A stretch of DNA of 64,000 nt from Calycina herbarum (lineage: Eukaryota; Ascomycota; Leotiomycetes; Helotiales; Pezizellaceae): positions 124,001-188,000 of the forward strand of contig LLEY01000096.1 of the NCBI GenBank assembly GCA_001414485.1, given 5' to 3'. Positions 1-10,854 of the stretch are shown here, in pieces. The stretch's first letter is position 1. Each line of letters starts with the position of its first letter. A model generated the notes under the pieces. The model was not told the origin of the DNA. It made no database searches and saw nothing but the letters and a program-made list of their open reading frames with translations. The position numbers were made by a program, and so were the translations under genes.

Positions 1-363
1 GATCTTTTCAACAGAATTGACTTGCGAAAAACTGAGATTATTTAGAAATGATTGCAAAACCCAAAGAAGGAACAACAGTGGATGAGGTTATAACTTGTGT
101 GTTTAACTTTAAAGTAATCTAAACAAATAAACTTACTGGAATCCCTTTGAAGTACTGATTATGTTCACAGAGAAGCTAGAAGTCATCTAGTAATCAGAGA
201 TATACTACACAGACCAGACATCATATATTTTTCATTCCAGTCGCTTTTATGTTCATCCTGTCCCATTGAACAGCCACCCAAAACGCCAGAATGAGCCTCC
301 CAAACTCCAAACTTTCCCATAACCATTAGAAAGCCATATGCACATACATTCGCACAGAACCAA
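1..363. other. Left edge, 3' flank of RRS1
   Basis: No gene is visible here. The short open frames that cross this stretch on both strands have no recognisable protein content, and the larger ones overlap the end of RRS1 in other frames. The stretch probably holds the RRS1 3' untranslated region and the edge of a neighbouring intergenic region. Confidence 0.5.
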
Positions 364-1032
364 TCATTGTCCATTCTTTCTTCCCTTTCTCTCGTTTGCT
401 CTCTGCATCCGCTCATTCCTCCTAACCTTCTCTTTTCGATCTCTTCGTCCATCTCCTTGCCTCTCAGTACCCTCCTTCCTCTCGCGCTCTTTCTTCTCGT
501 CAACCTCGACAATCCAATCTTGCTCTCCCTGCTTGTTCTTTCCCTTGTATCCCCATTTTGGAACCCATTCTCCGGTGACTTCATCGTAGACCAACTTCTT
601 CTTCTCCTCTGCGGTCTTGGGCTTGATGCCCTTCTTGGCGGCGAATTTTTCCCATGTGGTTTGCGCTTTTGGTGGGGGTAATGGCTAGGTAGGTATGTTA
701 GTCGGAAGTCCAGATAATTGATGTGTACTATGAGGGGTGCTGACTTTTTCTCGAGGCAATGAAGTCTCGATCGCAGGAAGGGAAAGTAAAACTCCAGATG
801 GTGTGCTTTGAATTGGGCAAGTCGTCAGGAGCTGATTCAATAAAGCTTGTGCGCCATCTCGCGCAGTAGCTGCGAGATCATCTTCGAGGTTTTCGCGACC
901 GGTCAAGACGAGAGGATTTGGGTCGGAGGCGAGGAGAAGACCGAGGTCAAAGGTATATGGTGTAGGCTTATTGACTGTGATAGGGAGGGGCTTCTTCGCG
1001 CCGGCGTCATCGTTCATAGTAGTGTCCTCCAT
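364..1032 (-). CDS. rrs1: Ribosome biogenesis protein Rrs1
   Basis: Nuclear/nucleolar factor for 60S ribosome assembly. In yeast it works with Rpf2 to bring the 5S RNP into pre-60S particles. Two exons: 1032-745 and 684-364, joined across a 60-nt intron (685-744, donor GTCAGC, acceptor CCTAG), giving 202 aa; yeast Rrs1 is 203 aa. The conserved N-terminus (VNKPTPYTFDLG), the INQLL-type helix, the LPREK motif just before the intron, WEKFAAKKGIKPK just after it, and YDEVTGEWVPKWGYKG are all visible. The tail is highly basic (many K, R, E), as usual for the family. The ATG at 1032 gives the family-typical N-terminus. The gene is divergent from the mS29 gene, with 240 bp between the start codons, so the two probably share a promoter. 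Family assignment is firm. The donor is not the commonest form, but the reading frame across it matches the family. Confidence 0.95.
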
Positions 1033-1272
1033 GGTTAATCAATCGCGATGTTGAGAATTCAGTCGAAGTTGATATGGAGGGGAGCCGGGCGAGCTTATCG
1101 GAAAATAAATTTGGAGAATCAAGAACTTTTTGGAGAGCCGCTTTAGCTTTGCGCCGGACTTTATCCGCGACCCATACAATTTCTTGACAGCCTCGAAACA
1201 ACCTCGCCATTTGGGAGACACCCTCCAACAACGTCAACAACTGTGTGCTCAGCACCCTCTGAACGCAGAAAT
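1033..1272. promoter_or_regulatory. Divergent promoter of rrs1 and mS29
   Basis: A 240-bp stretch separates the two start codons. It links a cytosolic ribosome-assembly factor to a mitoribosomal protein, which fits co-regulation with growth. This is inferred from spacing only; no specific factor site is claimed. Confidence 0.5.
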
Positions 1273-2753
1273 ATGGCGGCATCAATCAATTGCTGGAAAT
1301 GCCTCTCGAGGCCTAGCACTTCGGCATTTCAATTGAGCTCACGAGTAGCTCGTGTCGCGGCATCCGCCCCCTTCTCCTCCACCTCTACCCAGCTCGCCAT
1401 GCCAGTTCCTACCAAGAAATCGCTCGCTACAACGAAGGGAAAGAAGGCAACTCTAAAGATCAACAAAAAGCCCCGAGCAAAGGATACCAGAAAACCGCCG
1501 GCTACCGGGGAGAGGAAGGCGCTGAGAAAACGAATCGTACTCAGCAACACAAATGCGCTCGAGGTAGCCGGTATGGAGGATCTTGGCCCGGAAATGGTGG
1601 ACGCCATTGTAAAGGATACTATCGAAGGCGAGCCTGGGTCTGGGTTGGTGGGGAAGGTTGTGGGATTGCCAGGCGCAACCGTCGATTCTTTGCGAGCAAT
1701 CGAGGCATTCAAAACAACTCAGGGCTGGGGATTATTTCGAAGGCCGGGTGTACTTGTTAGGAAAGAGGCGGTTGACTTGACAAAAGCTTTACTTGCTGCA
1801 CAAAAGGAGAAAACCACACTTAGGTTGATGCTTGATGGGGATAAGGGCACGGGAAAGAGCATGATGCTTTTGCAAGCACAAGCATCTGCGTTTGCCAAAG
1901 GCTGGGTTGTGCTTAATATTCCTGAAGGTATGCTATTGTTGGGTCACAATTGGCTTGATGATATGCTAATATAATCGTAGCTCAAGAGTTATCCAATGCT
2001 GTCAACGACTATGCACCAATTCCCGGAACCGACCTATGGGCCCAACCCACTTATACCGCAGAATGGCTAGCAAAAATTGGCAAGGCCAACACCACACTCC
2101 TAGATACCCTCAAGGTGAAAAACACCCACAATCTTCCTGTTCCGATACCGGCAGATATCACCCTCTCCCGACTCTGTGAGCTTGGGTCCCGAGACTCGGA
2201 CATTGCATGGTCCTTCTTCCAAGCATTCTGGGCCGAAATAAACCTTCCAGGCCGTCCCCCTCTCCTCTTCACCTTGGATGGAATGAGTTACGTTATGGGC
2301 ATGAGCGAGTACCGTGACCCTGATAACAAATTTATCCACTGCCACGACCTTGCACTCGTAAAGCACTTTATGGATCACATTTCCGGCACAGCCAAATTAT
2401 CCAACGGTGGCGCTGTTATTGGTGCCACATCAAGAAGTCACAACCCTATCTCACTATCCATGAACTTGGCCATAACCCAAGCTTTAGAAAGACAAGTGAA
2501 GCGAGAAATTACTCCAAAAGACCCATTTGAGAGAAAATACGACGAGAAGACCACAAAGGCTCTTCAAAATGCCTCGGCAATGAAGATTGGTGGGTTAAGC
2601 AAGGAAGAAGCTCGTGGGTTGATGGAGTATTGGGCTGCGAGTGGGGTGTTGAGACAGAGAGTTGATGAGCAAACTGTTGCTGAGAAGTGGGCTTTGGCCG
2701 GACATGGTGTTGCTGGTGAGATCCAGAGAGGTGCACTGAGAATGAGGATATGA
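1273..2753 (+). CDS. rsm23: Mitochondrial small ribosomal subunit protein mS29 (DAP3/Rsm23 family)
   Basis: GTP-binding protein of the mitochondrial small ribosomal subunit, orthologous to animal DAP3. Exons 1273-1927 and 1981-2753 give 475 aa. The intron (GTATGC..CGTAG, branch TGCTAAT) restores NIPEAQELSNAVNDY across the junction. The N-terminus is rich in Ser, Arg and Ala without acidic residues (MAASINCWKCLSR), a plausible mitochondrial presequence, followed by a Lys-rich stretch. A P-loop, GDKGTGKS, lies at residues 189-196. The downstream segment PPLLFTLDGMSYV fits the Walker B strand of the family. An in-frame ATG 30 nt upstream would add ten residues; I prefer 1273 because it gives the better presequence. 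Confidence 0.93.
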
Positions 2754-3195
2754 GACCCGAAGGTGTGTGTTTTTTGTACCATAGAATGTCCCATTATCAT
2801 GGCGGCCTGTCCATATGTTAGAATATACAGTTGTACTATCAGTGTACTAAAGGTGAGGGGTGGTCAGTCTTTGAAATTCACTTTACTTTCTCCTGTCTCT
2901 TCCGGGTTGTTTCCTCTAGCATGTGGGTCCTCGCCAAAACCTCGATCTTTTGTTTGTTAAAACCATCTTCCCCTATTTTCAACCACCTCGTCTTCCACAA
3001 CTTTCTTTTATCAACAAATCGGAAACACTCGCGACTGTCATTGCCTCTCGCTAGAACAATCTTTTTGTTTTCTTCTTTCTAGTTTCCAATAGCGGCGTTT
3101 CCACATGGGAAGTTGAAGCTGAGTGGAGGAAGCACACAAAACAACACAACCCCACAGAAGTTCACTTTTGCAGCCACCCTTCAAGGAAAGCAATC
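2754..3195. other. Intergenic
   Basis: The 3' flank of mS29 and presumed old promoter of the relic gene that follows. It is pyrimidine-rich around 2880-3080. I see no coding or RNA feature. Confidence 0.4.
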
Positions 3196-4608
3196 ATGAG
3201 CCCAGAAGTCAAACAAGAACTGCCCCCAGGCGATACCAAGGTTGATATACCAGTCAAAAATGGTAAGCGTATCATTATTATTCTCTACTGGATCGATCTA
3301 ACACTTTTCACGAAGAAAATCCTAAGACCGAAGCTCCCGTCCTTCCATTAGAGACTGGTTCCTCGGAGGCTTCTGATAGCGATGAATGGTCAGATAATAA
3401 TGATTCCCAATAATCCGATGTAGAGATGGAGGATCTTCAAACTCATACCCTCGTTCCAGTTCAGACTTCAGTTGATATTGTAAAGAATATCAGGAGGGAG
3501 TTGAAAGAGATTGAAACATTCAAGAATGAAGAGAATGAATATGCCTCGGAGAAAGATAATGACATGTTCGATGACAGTTTAGCTTCAGACTTAGATCAAA
3601 TGAGAGATTACTATTTTGGGGACGATGACATGGAGACAAACATAATTCCCACTTCTTCAGAAACAGAACCAGAGGATGCAACGAAGAAGGAGGTTACCAA
3701 GGACGACAGCCCCACTCTTAACGACGAACTGGAACTTTGACAAGCCCCAAAAACAGCACAAACCCAACTTGCCAAAATCCTCACCGCCGCCCCAAATTCT
3801 GGAACACCATCAATTCCCTCCAAGACCTCCTAACAGCTTCCCACAAGTTATTTCATGATCCCTAAACAGGCGTCGCCCGTTACTTACACGCCCTCCAAAG
3901 GTCCCTCAAAGAATTGGAGGAAGAAGCTATCGCAATCGCCAACTCCATTTCCCTCCTCAAAACCGATCTCTCAAAGGCGCAGAAAGATGAAAAAGCCCAA
4001 GAGTCTCAATTCAAGAAGGAAATTGAAAAGCGGGTGTATCTTTGGAGTTGTTAAGGGCTTATAATGAGTTCTGTGAATCTTTGGATCCTCAATTTGGACA
4101 ACGAGGTGGGTTCTCGGTTACGTTTTATGCGGGAGTTGAAGGTGTTTAAGGAATGTGTTGAGGGTGAATGGGAGGGCAGGAGTTGGAGATGTGAAGCGAG
4201 TAAAGAGGGGAAGGAGGCGGTTGTTGAGTTCTGGCCTCTTAGACCTATGGAGCCGAGGACTGGGGTGGAGATTACTTGGGGGGAACAATATGTAAGTTAT
4301 TTTGGCTCGCTTTGTGTTTTCATCTTACTGACGGTTCTTTGTGTTAGTCTAACTTGTACAACCTCGCCATTTTCGCAGCTCGTCGTGAATCAGAAGGTGC
4401 TATGCAAATGCTCTGTTCATTGCCTGACATGAATTCAAGTTTTTCAGGCGGTTGGCTTTTCGATTATAGAATTGAAGAGCATTTGAAAGATCTCCCTGTC
4501 ATTTCTAAGCGTTGGGTTTTTCGCTCGGCTCGTAAGATTAATTCTTCTACTGCAGTCGAAGAGAAGAGGAAGAAGTTGGAGGCATTCATTTTGCCTGATC
4601 GTAGATGA
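3196..4608 (+). pseudogene. Relic of an unrecognised coiled-coil protein gene
   Basis: The pieces read as one protein when followed through breaks. Segment 1 starts MSPEVKQELPPGD (3196-3262), crosses an intron (GTAAGC..CGAAG, 3263-3315) and continues acidic. It meets an in-frame TAA at 3411, continues as MEDLQTHTLVPVQ, and meets TGA at 3738. The frame then shifts, between about 3741 and 3797, to FWNTINSLQDLLTASHK, with TAA at 3863, followed by a coiled-coil stretch (LKELEEEAIAIANS...). It shifts again near 4040 to LELLRAYNEFCESLDPQFG, and back near 4147 to KECVEGEWEGRSW. A likely intron (GTAAGT..GTTAG, about 4292-4348) joins WGEQY to SNLYNLAIFAARRESEG, ending at 4608. Each of the three stops is one C-to-T change from a sense codon (CAA, CGA, CAA). 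I recognise no family. It could be a real gene with sequencing errors, but three stops plus three shifts make decay more likely. Confidence 0.7.
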
Positions 4609-5049
4609 AAATTGAAGACCGAACACTGTATCACTGGGGTATTAGGGAAAGTGCGTGAGTACTTGGTTATTCAATGGGATGAAAAAGCAAAATAGATGAC
4701 GGTGGGTTGACCAGATCAAAAAGGTTATCGTTGTCGATTACTGGATGTGAGTCGTCACTTCACTCCAGATTGATGGCACTACTCGGATGAGTACTACTCT
4801 TACTAAATGAGCTCTTTACTTTGAATCATTACGGGAATCACAATCAAGGTGTAAATTAAAATAGATTGAATAGCATAAATATCTCTGGGTATCATTGCTC
4901 ATGCTAAATTATCTCGAAACTGTATACTTCTTTTCTTTCAACATCAGCCATGTTGGATTTCATCATAAAGTAAAATCGTCGTTCTATTCTTCAACGCCTC
5001 TGCATTCTCCCTGCAGAAAATAAATCCAGAAAATAAACCCAAAACGAAC
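4609..5049. other. Intergenic between converging ends
   Basis: AT-rich stretch between the relic gene and the 3' end of palF. It probably holds the palF 3' untranslated region. No other feature is seen. Confidence 0.4.
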
Positions 5050-7535
5050 TCATCGTTCATATTTCGGTAAGCTCTCAGTATGATGTGGATAATGATTTCC
5101 GTATCCATCTTCTTCGGTAAGGATGGGGGCAGAAGGTGCATGATTTAGGGGTGGTTGTCTTGCCCGACTACTCCCTTCACCAGCATTGTCGTCTTCATCT
5201 GAGAAGAATTCCACGGGGGCACTGGCTTCGCTAAGGAGTCGACGACGTTCCAGTTCTTGCTTGTCATCTGTAGGATCCAACGATGCATTGGGATTGAGGC
5301 TTTCGAGGGGTGGCGCAGAGGGACCTTGGGGGGTAGCAACGTCTGATGAGGGGGCGGAGAATGGAGGCGCGCTGGGTCCTGCGAGAGGAGTCTCGCTTTC
5401 GGCATCGTACAGTTCATCTAATGATTCAAGGGGATGTTTAGAGGGAGCTGATGGTCCGGGCGGTGCCCGTAATGAAGAGGGTGGTCCATTTTGAGTATCG
5501 GTGGGGGGTGGTTGGCTAGGTAGAAGACGCTCTTCGGCCAGGCGAAGACGTTCTTTTTCGCTTAGGCCTTCGTCTACTTGTGGATGAGGGACAGATATTT
5601 GAGAATGCGCTGGTTGTGAGTGATCATTTGGATAGAACTGCTCTTGACCATGGCCATGACTATAATCTGCAGGTGGATAATTATAATCGTGGTAGTCCTC
5701 ATTGTACTGATTTTCATAGTACCCAGGGTATGGATATGGATTTCGCGGGTCACCGTTCGTAGGATGTTCTGCATACTGGAAAGCTTCTTCAAAAATAGCG
5801 TCATGCCTGGGTGGAGGGGATTCTGGAGAGGCGACCGCCCAGTCGTTGGTTTTCTTGGCTGAGCTATTTCCTCTGCCCCGTTTTCGATAGCTATCCGTCG
5901 ATCCTACGACAACTTCGAAAAGACATGCAACGACACTCTTCTCTCGTCTGATGTGATCAGTGTCGACGATGCTTACACCGAAGGCAGCCAGCATGCTTGG
6001 ATTGGTATCGGTTCGAGTACCGTTAGTAGCTCCAAAATTTGAAACTGATGCAGGAACATGACCAGCAAGCTTCCCGCCAAGATCAACCACCACCTCGATC
6101 ATATATTTAAAAGTAATCATTTGGCCTGGAACACACGAAATGGTTGGAAAAGCGTCTTCCGGTACCCTAACTGATGCGTTGACGACAGCAGTAAGGCTCG
6201 AGGGATCGACTAAAATTGGTGCGAATGTTTGTGCGAGGTCCTTTCGGAACATGCTGCTTGACCCCGCCGATGTCAGCGACAGCCCACCAAGACCAGTCTT
6301 GGATTTTGGATAGTATTCTTCGTGTTTTAACCTTTCCGCTTGCTTTCCTTTAATATCTTTAAAAAGTGATAAGGGTGGTGCTGAATCGATTCTTCCTTGT
6401 CGGTAAAGAGTGATTATTATTCCATGCATACTTTTGATGGCCTTGGAGTGTTGTATGGAGATTTTCAGCGGAATATTATCTCCGGGAAGGCATCCAGATT
6501 TGAGGCACTCTATTGTTGCAGTAATGGTCTTTTCCGATAGAGAGACTTTACTACCAGTCCCTTGGCTATCTCGAGCTGACCTGGCAGCAGAAGAAGGTAC
6601 AGGACCAAGACGAAAACTGAGGCCCGTACTACTGCTGACCGTACTGTCCGCACTTGTAGCTGCGCTGTGAATGCTGTGTGCATCACCACTGAGTACAGGA
6701 CTTCGGGGATGTGCTGTATGGTCTGTTGAACCACATTGACTTGCAGAGTCATCGGGTCGCGGGGAGTGATTTGTTCGAGCTGCTTCGCTTCCAGAGCTTG
6801 GATCATTTGCATCGCCATCCTTGGGTTTGACAACTTTCTTCTTCTTGGGCCGCCTTGCAATCGGTTCGAGGGAGATCGTTCGAGGTTTTGGTGGGAGCAT
6901 CGGGCCAATGTCGACTGTCTCGACAAGATTTATCTTTTGATCACAACTCGAGGTAGCTGCAATCGAGGTTGGTCGTGTTACTGTTGCTGTGATCAAGTAG
7001 GATATCCGCCCTCTCTCAAACTGCATGTTGATCAGCAATCTGCAGCGGGAAGGGAAGAGCATATGGAGACACTCACATCGATGCTGGAAGGAAGCCCTTT
7101 CCTGGGAAACTCCAGCTCAAAATTAAATTCATATATGCCGGCATCGAGACGACCTTCTCCACAAAGGGTGACTTCATCGTTGAATAACGAGGCGTGGCCA
7201 TTGCCAAAATATTGCGTCTTTCTTGGATCCCCAGCGGCGGCCAACTCGGGATCCACGGCTACCGGTTCATTCGCATCGTTGGGATTCTTGAAAACTCGAA
7301 CGACGCCATGTAAACAGACGGTAATGTGCGTGATTCGTACTGGCTTGACGATCGTGAGAACTACAGCGCCTTCGACCACGTCTCCTGGTGAGTACTGTCG
7401 ATGGGGTTCCTTCGGGCGGATGTGGAAGTCGGTGAGATTACGTGTGCGAGACTTGAGAGGGTTTGTGAATCTCGAGAACAGCGACCTTTTTTCAGAAGGC
7501 GTCGTCGATGCCGTTGAATTGGCATAGGCGCACAT
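5050..7535 (-). CDS. palF: Arrestin-like pH-response regulator PalF/Rim8
   Basis: Arrestin-related adaptor of the ambient-pH pathway. It couples the plasma-membrane sensor PalH to the ESCRT machinery and so to processing of the transcription factor PacC/Rim101. Exons 7535-7077 and 7020-5050 (56-nt intron, GTGAGT..TGCAG) give 809 aa; Aspergillus PalF is of similar size. The arrestin N domain includes NLTDFHIRPKEPHRQYSPGD and YEFNFELEFPRKGLPSSID; the C domain includes KSMHGIIITLYRQGRIDSAPP, KTGLGGLSL and ASVRVPEDAFPTI. The tail is disordered, with a Tyr/His-rich part (YPYPGYYENQYNEDYHD) and four PSAP motifs near residues 676, 702, 720 and 782. P(S/T)AP is the known docking motif for ESCRT-I Vps23/TSG101. 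The open frame extends further upstream, but only from a TTG; the ATG at 7535 is the first usable start. Confidence 0.93.
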
Positions 7536-7564
7536 GCTAGAAGTCGTGGTGATATGTTTGCTTT

Positions 7565-7590
7565 GCCAAGAGGTATTCGAGATTGCCAAG
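7565..7590. promoter_or_regulatory. Pair of PacC/Rim101-type sites (GCCAAG) in the palF leader
   Basis: GCCAAG occurs at 7565-7570 and again at 7585-7590, that is 30-55 bp upstream of the palF ATG. GCCARG is the established PacC/Rim101 recognition core, and yeast RIM8 is itself repressed by Rim101. The sequence match is direct; function here is inference. Confidence 0.45.
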
Positions 7591-9336
7591 TCTACAATCC
7601 GGATACTTGACAGCGGTCACACGAAAGGACTGGCAGAACAAGTTCGAGGAGGTGCACTTCGAAGCTGGGCACTCTTGAGGCGTCCTGGGGGGTGGTGGTA
7701 CGATGCAATGCCCAGGAAGGCAGCGTATGGGCGCTGATTAACGCTGATCACGCAGCAAATTGGATGGGCAGGAGAACTGCGCGGAAGTGCCGGGTGGGTA
7801 AGGACTCGGGCAAGAGGTGTTGAGGAGCAGAAGACGCGTTTGCAATCGTCGCAGGTCGCAGGTTTGCGCAGGTTAGGTTGCAGGTCCTGACTCCTGGCCT
7901 GGGAGACTTCCACTCTTCTCAGGGTGAGGCCGGAAAAGTCAGAGCGTTTCGTATGGGGGGTGATGCTCCAACACCGGCGTCTCGATGAGAAACATTCGGC
8001 ATGGGGATTGTGGATATGATGATGAGATTAATTATCCGGGAATAGAGAGAGGGAAAAAAGAGAATAAGAATAAGAGGATAACGAGAGGGAGAAACTGCGA
8101 CCTTCTTAGACCGTGAGGGTGTAGAGCAATTCGTAGCAATCGTGGCTGAGCCAGCTGCTGCCCTGTCCGATGTGCAGCAGCTGGGTGTGTTTCTGTGCTA
8201 GCGATTTGAATCTAATGTGCTCTCTCTTTTCCCTCATTGCAAGGGTTTTCATTGAGACTCGACGTGGTGGACAATTGCCATGGATTTCTTCACCGTCCGC
8301 ATATCTGGTGGACTCTTGTCCCTCCTCATGTTGTGCTGTTTGTCCTTCTCTCCCTCGGTTTCCCTCCGCGCTCACTAAAACGCCTGGTACTCCGTACTCT
8401 TCAAGCACCACAAGCAACTCTGCTTATCCTCTCCCCTCACGCGGCCGTCTAGATTGATCCAATTCGCTGCCCTCGTGAGGTCCGAGCTGACTCGTCAGGA
8501 ACGGTGTGATGGTACAAAGCACACGATTCGTCCAGCTGGGAGTACAAACCGGCTCCGTGTCCGCTTTCTGTTCTCCCTATTCCCCGTTGATCCAATTCTC
8601 TGCAGCACCCAACTCCACCCACCCAGGAAATTGAAAAAAATCGATATCATCGTGGCACAACTGGCAACTCCTACCGGATCTCCTTCTGAGCCTCTCGGTA
8701 ATGACGGTGAGCACTGAGCACTAAATGACGGCGCTGGGTGAGGGGGAGGGGATACATTGGGGTTGTTGTGCGTTCTTGGAAGTCTTGGAAGAGCACTGGA
8801 GGGGTCCAATTTACGGAGCCATCTGTTGGCTTCTTTCATCTCCTGCAAACCCTTTGCGCCGTTTCACGCACTTTCCGTGGCACTCAGAACCTTATCTAGT
8901 CCGCGCCGCGCGATAAAAAAGCTTGACTCAACAAGTGGGTCGGGTGGCGGGTTATGTGCCAGAAATGCTTGAGGCGATCCCCTGGCATTGATTGTGATAC
9001 GACGATAGGTCGAGACACATTTCGATCCCTGATTTCTAGTTGGCTGACTGAGCAGGCCACAATATATGGAACTGTTTCACAACCGCATCAGCATCATGGT
9101 GGTCTAACTGGGGACTGCATACTTTCCTGAATATTGGACGAGACAATTCCGAACTTGTATATCTGGACCCCTAATAGCGATAGTAGCAGAAACATCAGGC
9201 GACTGGTGCAAAATAAAACTCAAACATTCAATAATACCGGTATATTATCAGTATGTATGCAAACAAAAGCAACCCGTTATCCCTCGAGCTCCTGCCATCC
9301 TATGATCTAACGTCCTCTCAGAAAGCAATTCCAAAT
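7591..9336. other. Long upstream region of palF
   Basis: About 1.7 kb without a convincing gene. Several open frames exist on both strands, but none has recognisable content or sensible splicing. The stretch probably holds the palF promoter and 5' leader, and toward 9.3 kb the 3' flank of MND1. Confidence 0.5.
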
Positions 9337-10163
9337 TCATGCGTGGAAGCCTAGATCCTTCAAACCCTCACCAACCACGTATTCGTTACCACAGGATTGT
9401 GTCATGAGGTTCGCAACTTGAGTTCGGTCGTTGAGCATTTGGGAGATGAACGATTCCAGAGCCTCAATGTTGTCTGTACATCTAACGGCAGCGTTCCGAA
9501 ATTTCTTACTCTCCTCAGTCTTGCGTAACATTTCGGCCGGATCGTGATCACTATAGCATGCCAGCTCCTTATCAAGCACCTCCATTTCCTTCAAGAGACT
9601 CTCGTGGGCTTCCAAGAGGGATTTGCGGTCCAAGCCGTTGTCGTCAAGCATCTCGTCATTATCGTTGCGCTTTGCCGTCTCGTCCTCGATTTGTTTTTCG
9701 GTATCGGTGATGGAGCTCAAGAGCTTGCTCTCCTCCGCTCTGAGGGTTTCAATCTTGTTCTCCTTGGCCTTCTTTGCGTCGGACGTGAAGCACCAGTACC
9801 AATTGCCACTTCCAATCTTCTCGACGCGTATGAGGTTTTCGTCTTGAAGAGCTTGAAGGTACTCCTTGACTTGCATTCCATTGATGGATGCTACAGACTG
9901 AAGACATTTTTCGAGTTCCTTGAGGGTGTAGACGTTCATGGAATTTTGAAAGAACTCCAGAATCTTTTGCGACTGCGAAAGATAGTCAGTATTGTCATTT
10001 ACAAGCATGCCTGAGGAGGAGATTGAATCTCAACTCCCCGAAATAACCTGAAAGAGGTGGAAGGACTTGGAGACGCTCACCTTAGCGGCGGGAGGTAGGT
10101 TTTTGGGAGCCTGGAAACGCGTGAGTGAATGGTCAAGAAGTGCTAATAAGGTCAAGTTACCAT
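9337..10163 (-). CDS. mnd1: Meiotic nuclear division protein Mnd1
   Basis: Partner of Hop2; the heterodimer stimulates Dmc1/Rad51 strand exchange in meiosis. Three exons: 10163-10161 (the ATG alone), 10110-10081 and 9972-9337, giving 222 aa; yeast Mnd1 is 219 aa. The ATG is followed directly by donor GTAACT. Exon 2 encodes APKNLPPAAK and exon 3 begins SQKILEFFQNS, which together restore the conserved N-terminal winged-helix region (VYTLKELEK, GMQVKEYLQAL, GNWYWCF). A long coiled coil follows (about residues 85-160). Introns are 50 nt (10111-10160) and 108 nt (9973-10080). Without the two upstream exons the start would be internal and the PPAAK segment lost, so I trust the three-exon model. 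Confidence 0.9.
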
Positions 10164-10854
10164 TGCGTTCTTTCAAAAATATATCTTCACTCTTTTCTGA
10201 CGCGTCACTGCGGTTATGCTGGATGGTGAAGTCGCGGTGTTGCTTTGGTGATGCCGATGCCGCATCAAGGTTGAATTTTGATAGGAAGCCTAAGGTTATC
10301 CCTTTCCTCCCACATATCCTTGATTCTTTTCATAACCACAAATAACGCCTTTCCTGTCGCCAACCAACATATCGCAGTTGGAATGGCTCACCGGTAACAT
10401 CGACAACCACGAAATTACACCAACAACAAAACAAAAACAAAAAACAATAAGGGGCGGGTTAACAGGAAATAGACACCCGACCCCTCGACAAAAAGAAAAT
10501 TACTACAGTACTTGGCCTATCGGAGCGTAATAAACCGACCAGAAATGGTGTCTGAGTTTTCCCTATGATCTTCTTCGGAGGGCCTTAGGTTTTTGCTAAT
10601 TTTTTCTATACTTTCTGCACGCTTTTTTGACCCTGGTGTTTTACGCGAGAACCTCTCGTTCAGAACGCGTTCAAACTCCACGTACAATTGCTTAAGGGTA
10701 CCCAGAACTTGTGCACTTTTTTTGGGAGTACTGTTACCCATTAGCCTACTCAGAAATTTCGAGAACTACCCAAGCTCCCTTCTTCCAAGCGATTTGATAC
10801 ACTCGATGGTCCATCCCAAACTCGCCTTCCAGCAGCAGAACCCAAAGATTGCCT
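10164..10854. other. Intergenic
   Basis: Upstream region of MND1 and 3' flank of the next gene. An open frame of 74 codons at 10517-10741 (-) has no recognisable content. No other feature is seen. Confidence 0.4.

Noticed and set aside
5186..7527. Plus-strand frames opposite palF, up to 263 codons
   Set aside because: These are shadows of a confidently assigned gene on the other strand.
7536..7589. Upstream 18-codon extension of PalF
   Set aside because: The frame begins at TTG, not a normal nuclear start codon; the ATG at 7535 is used instead.
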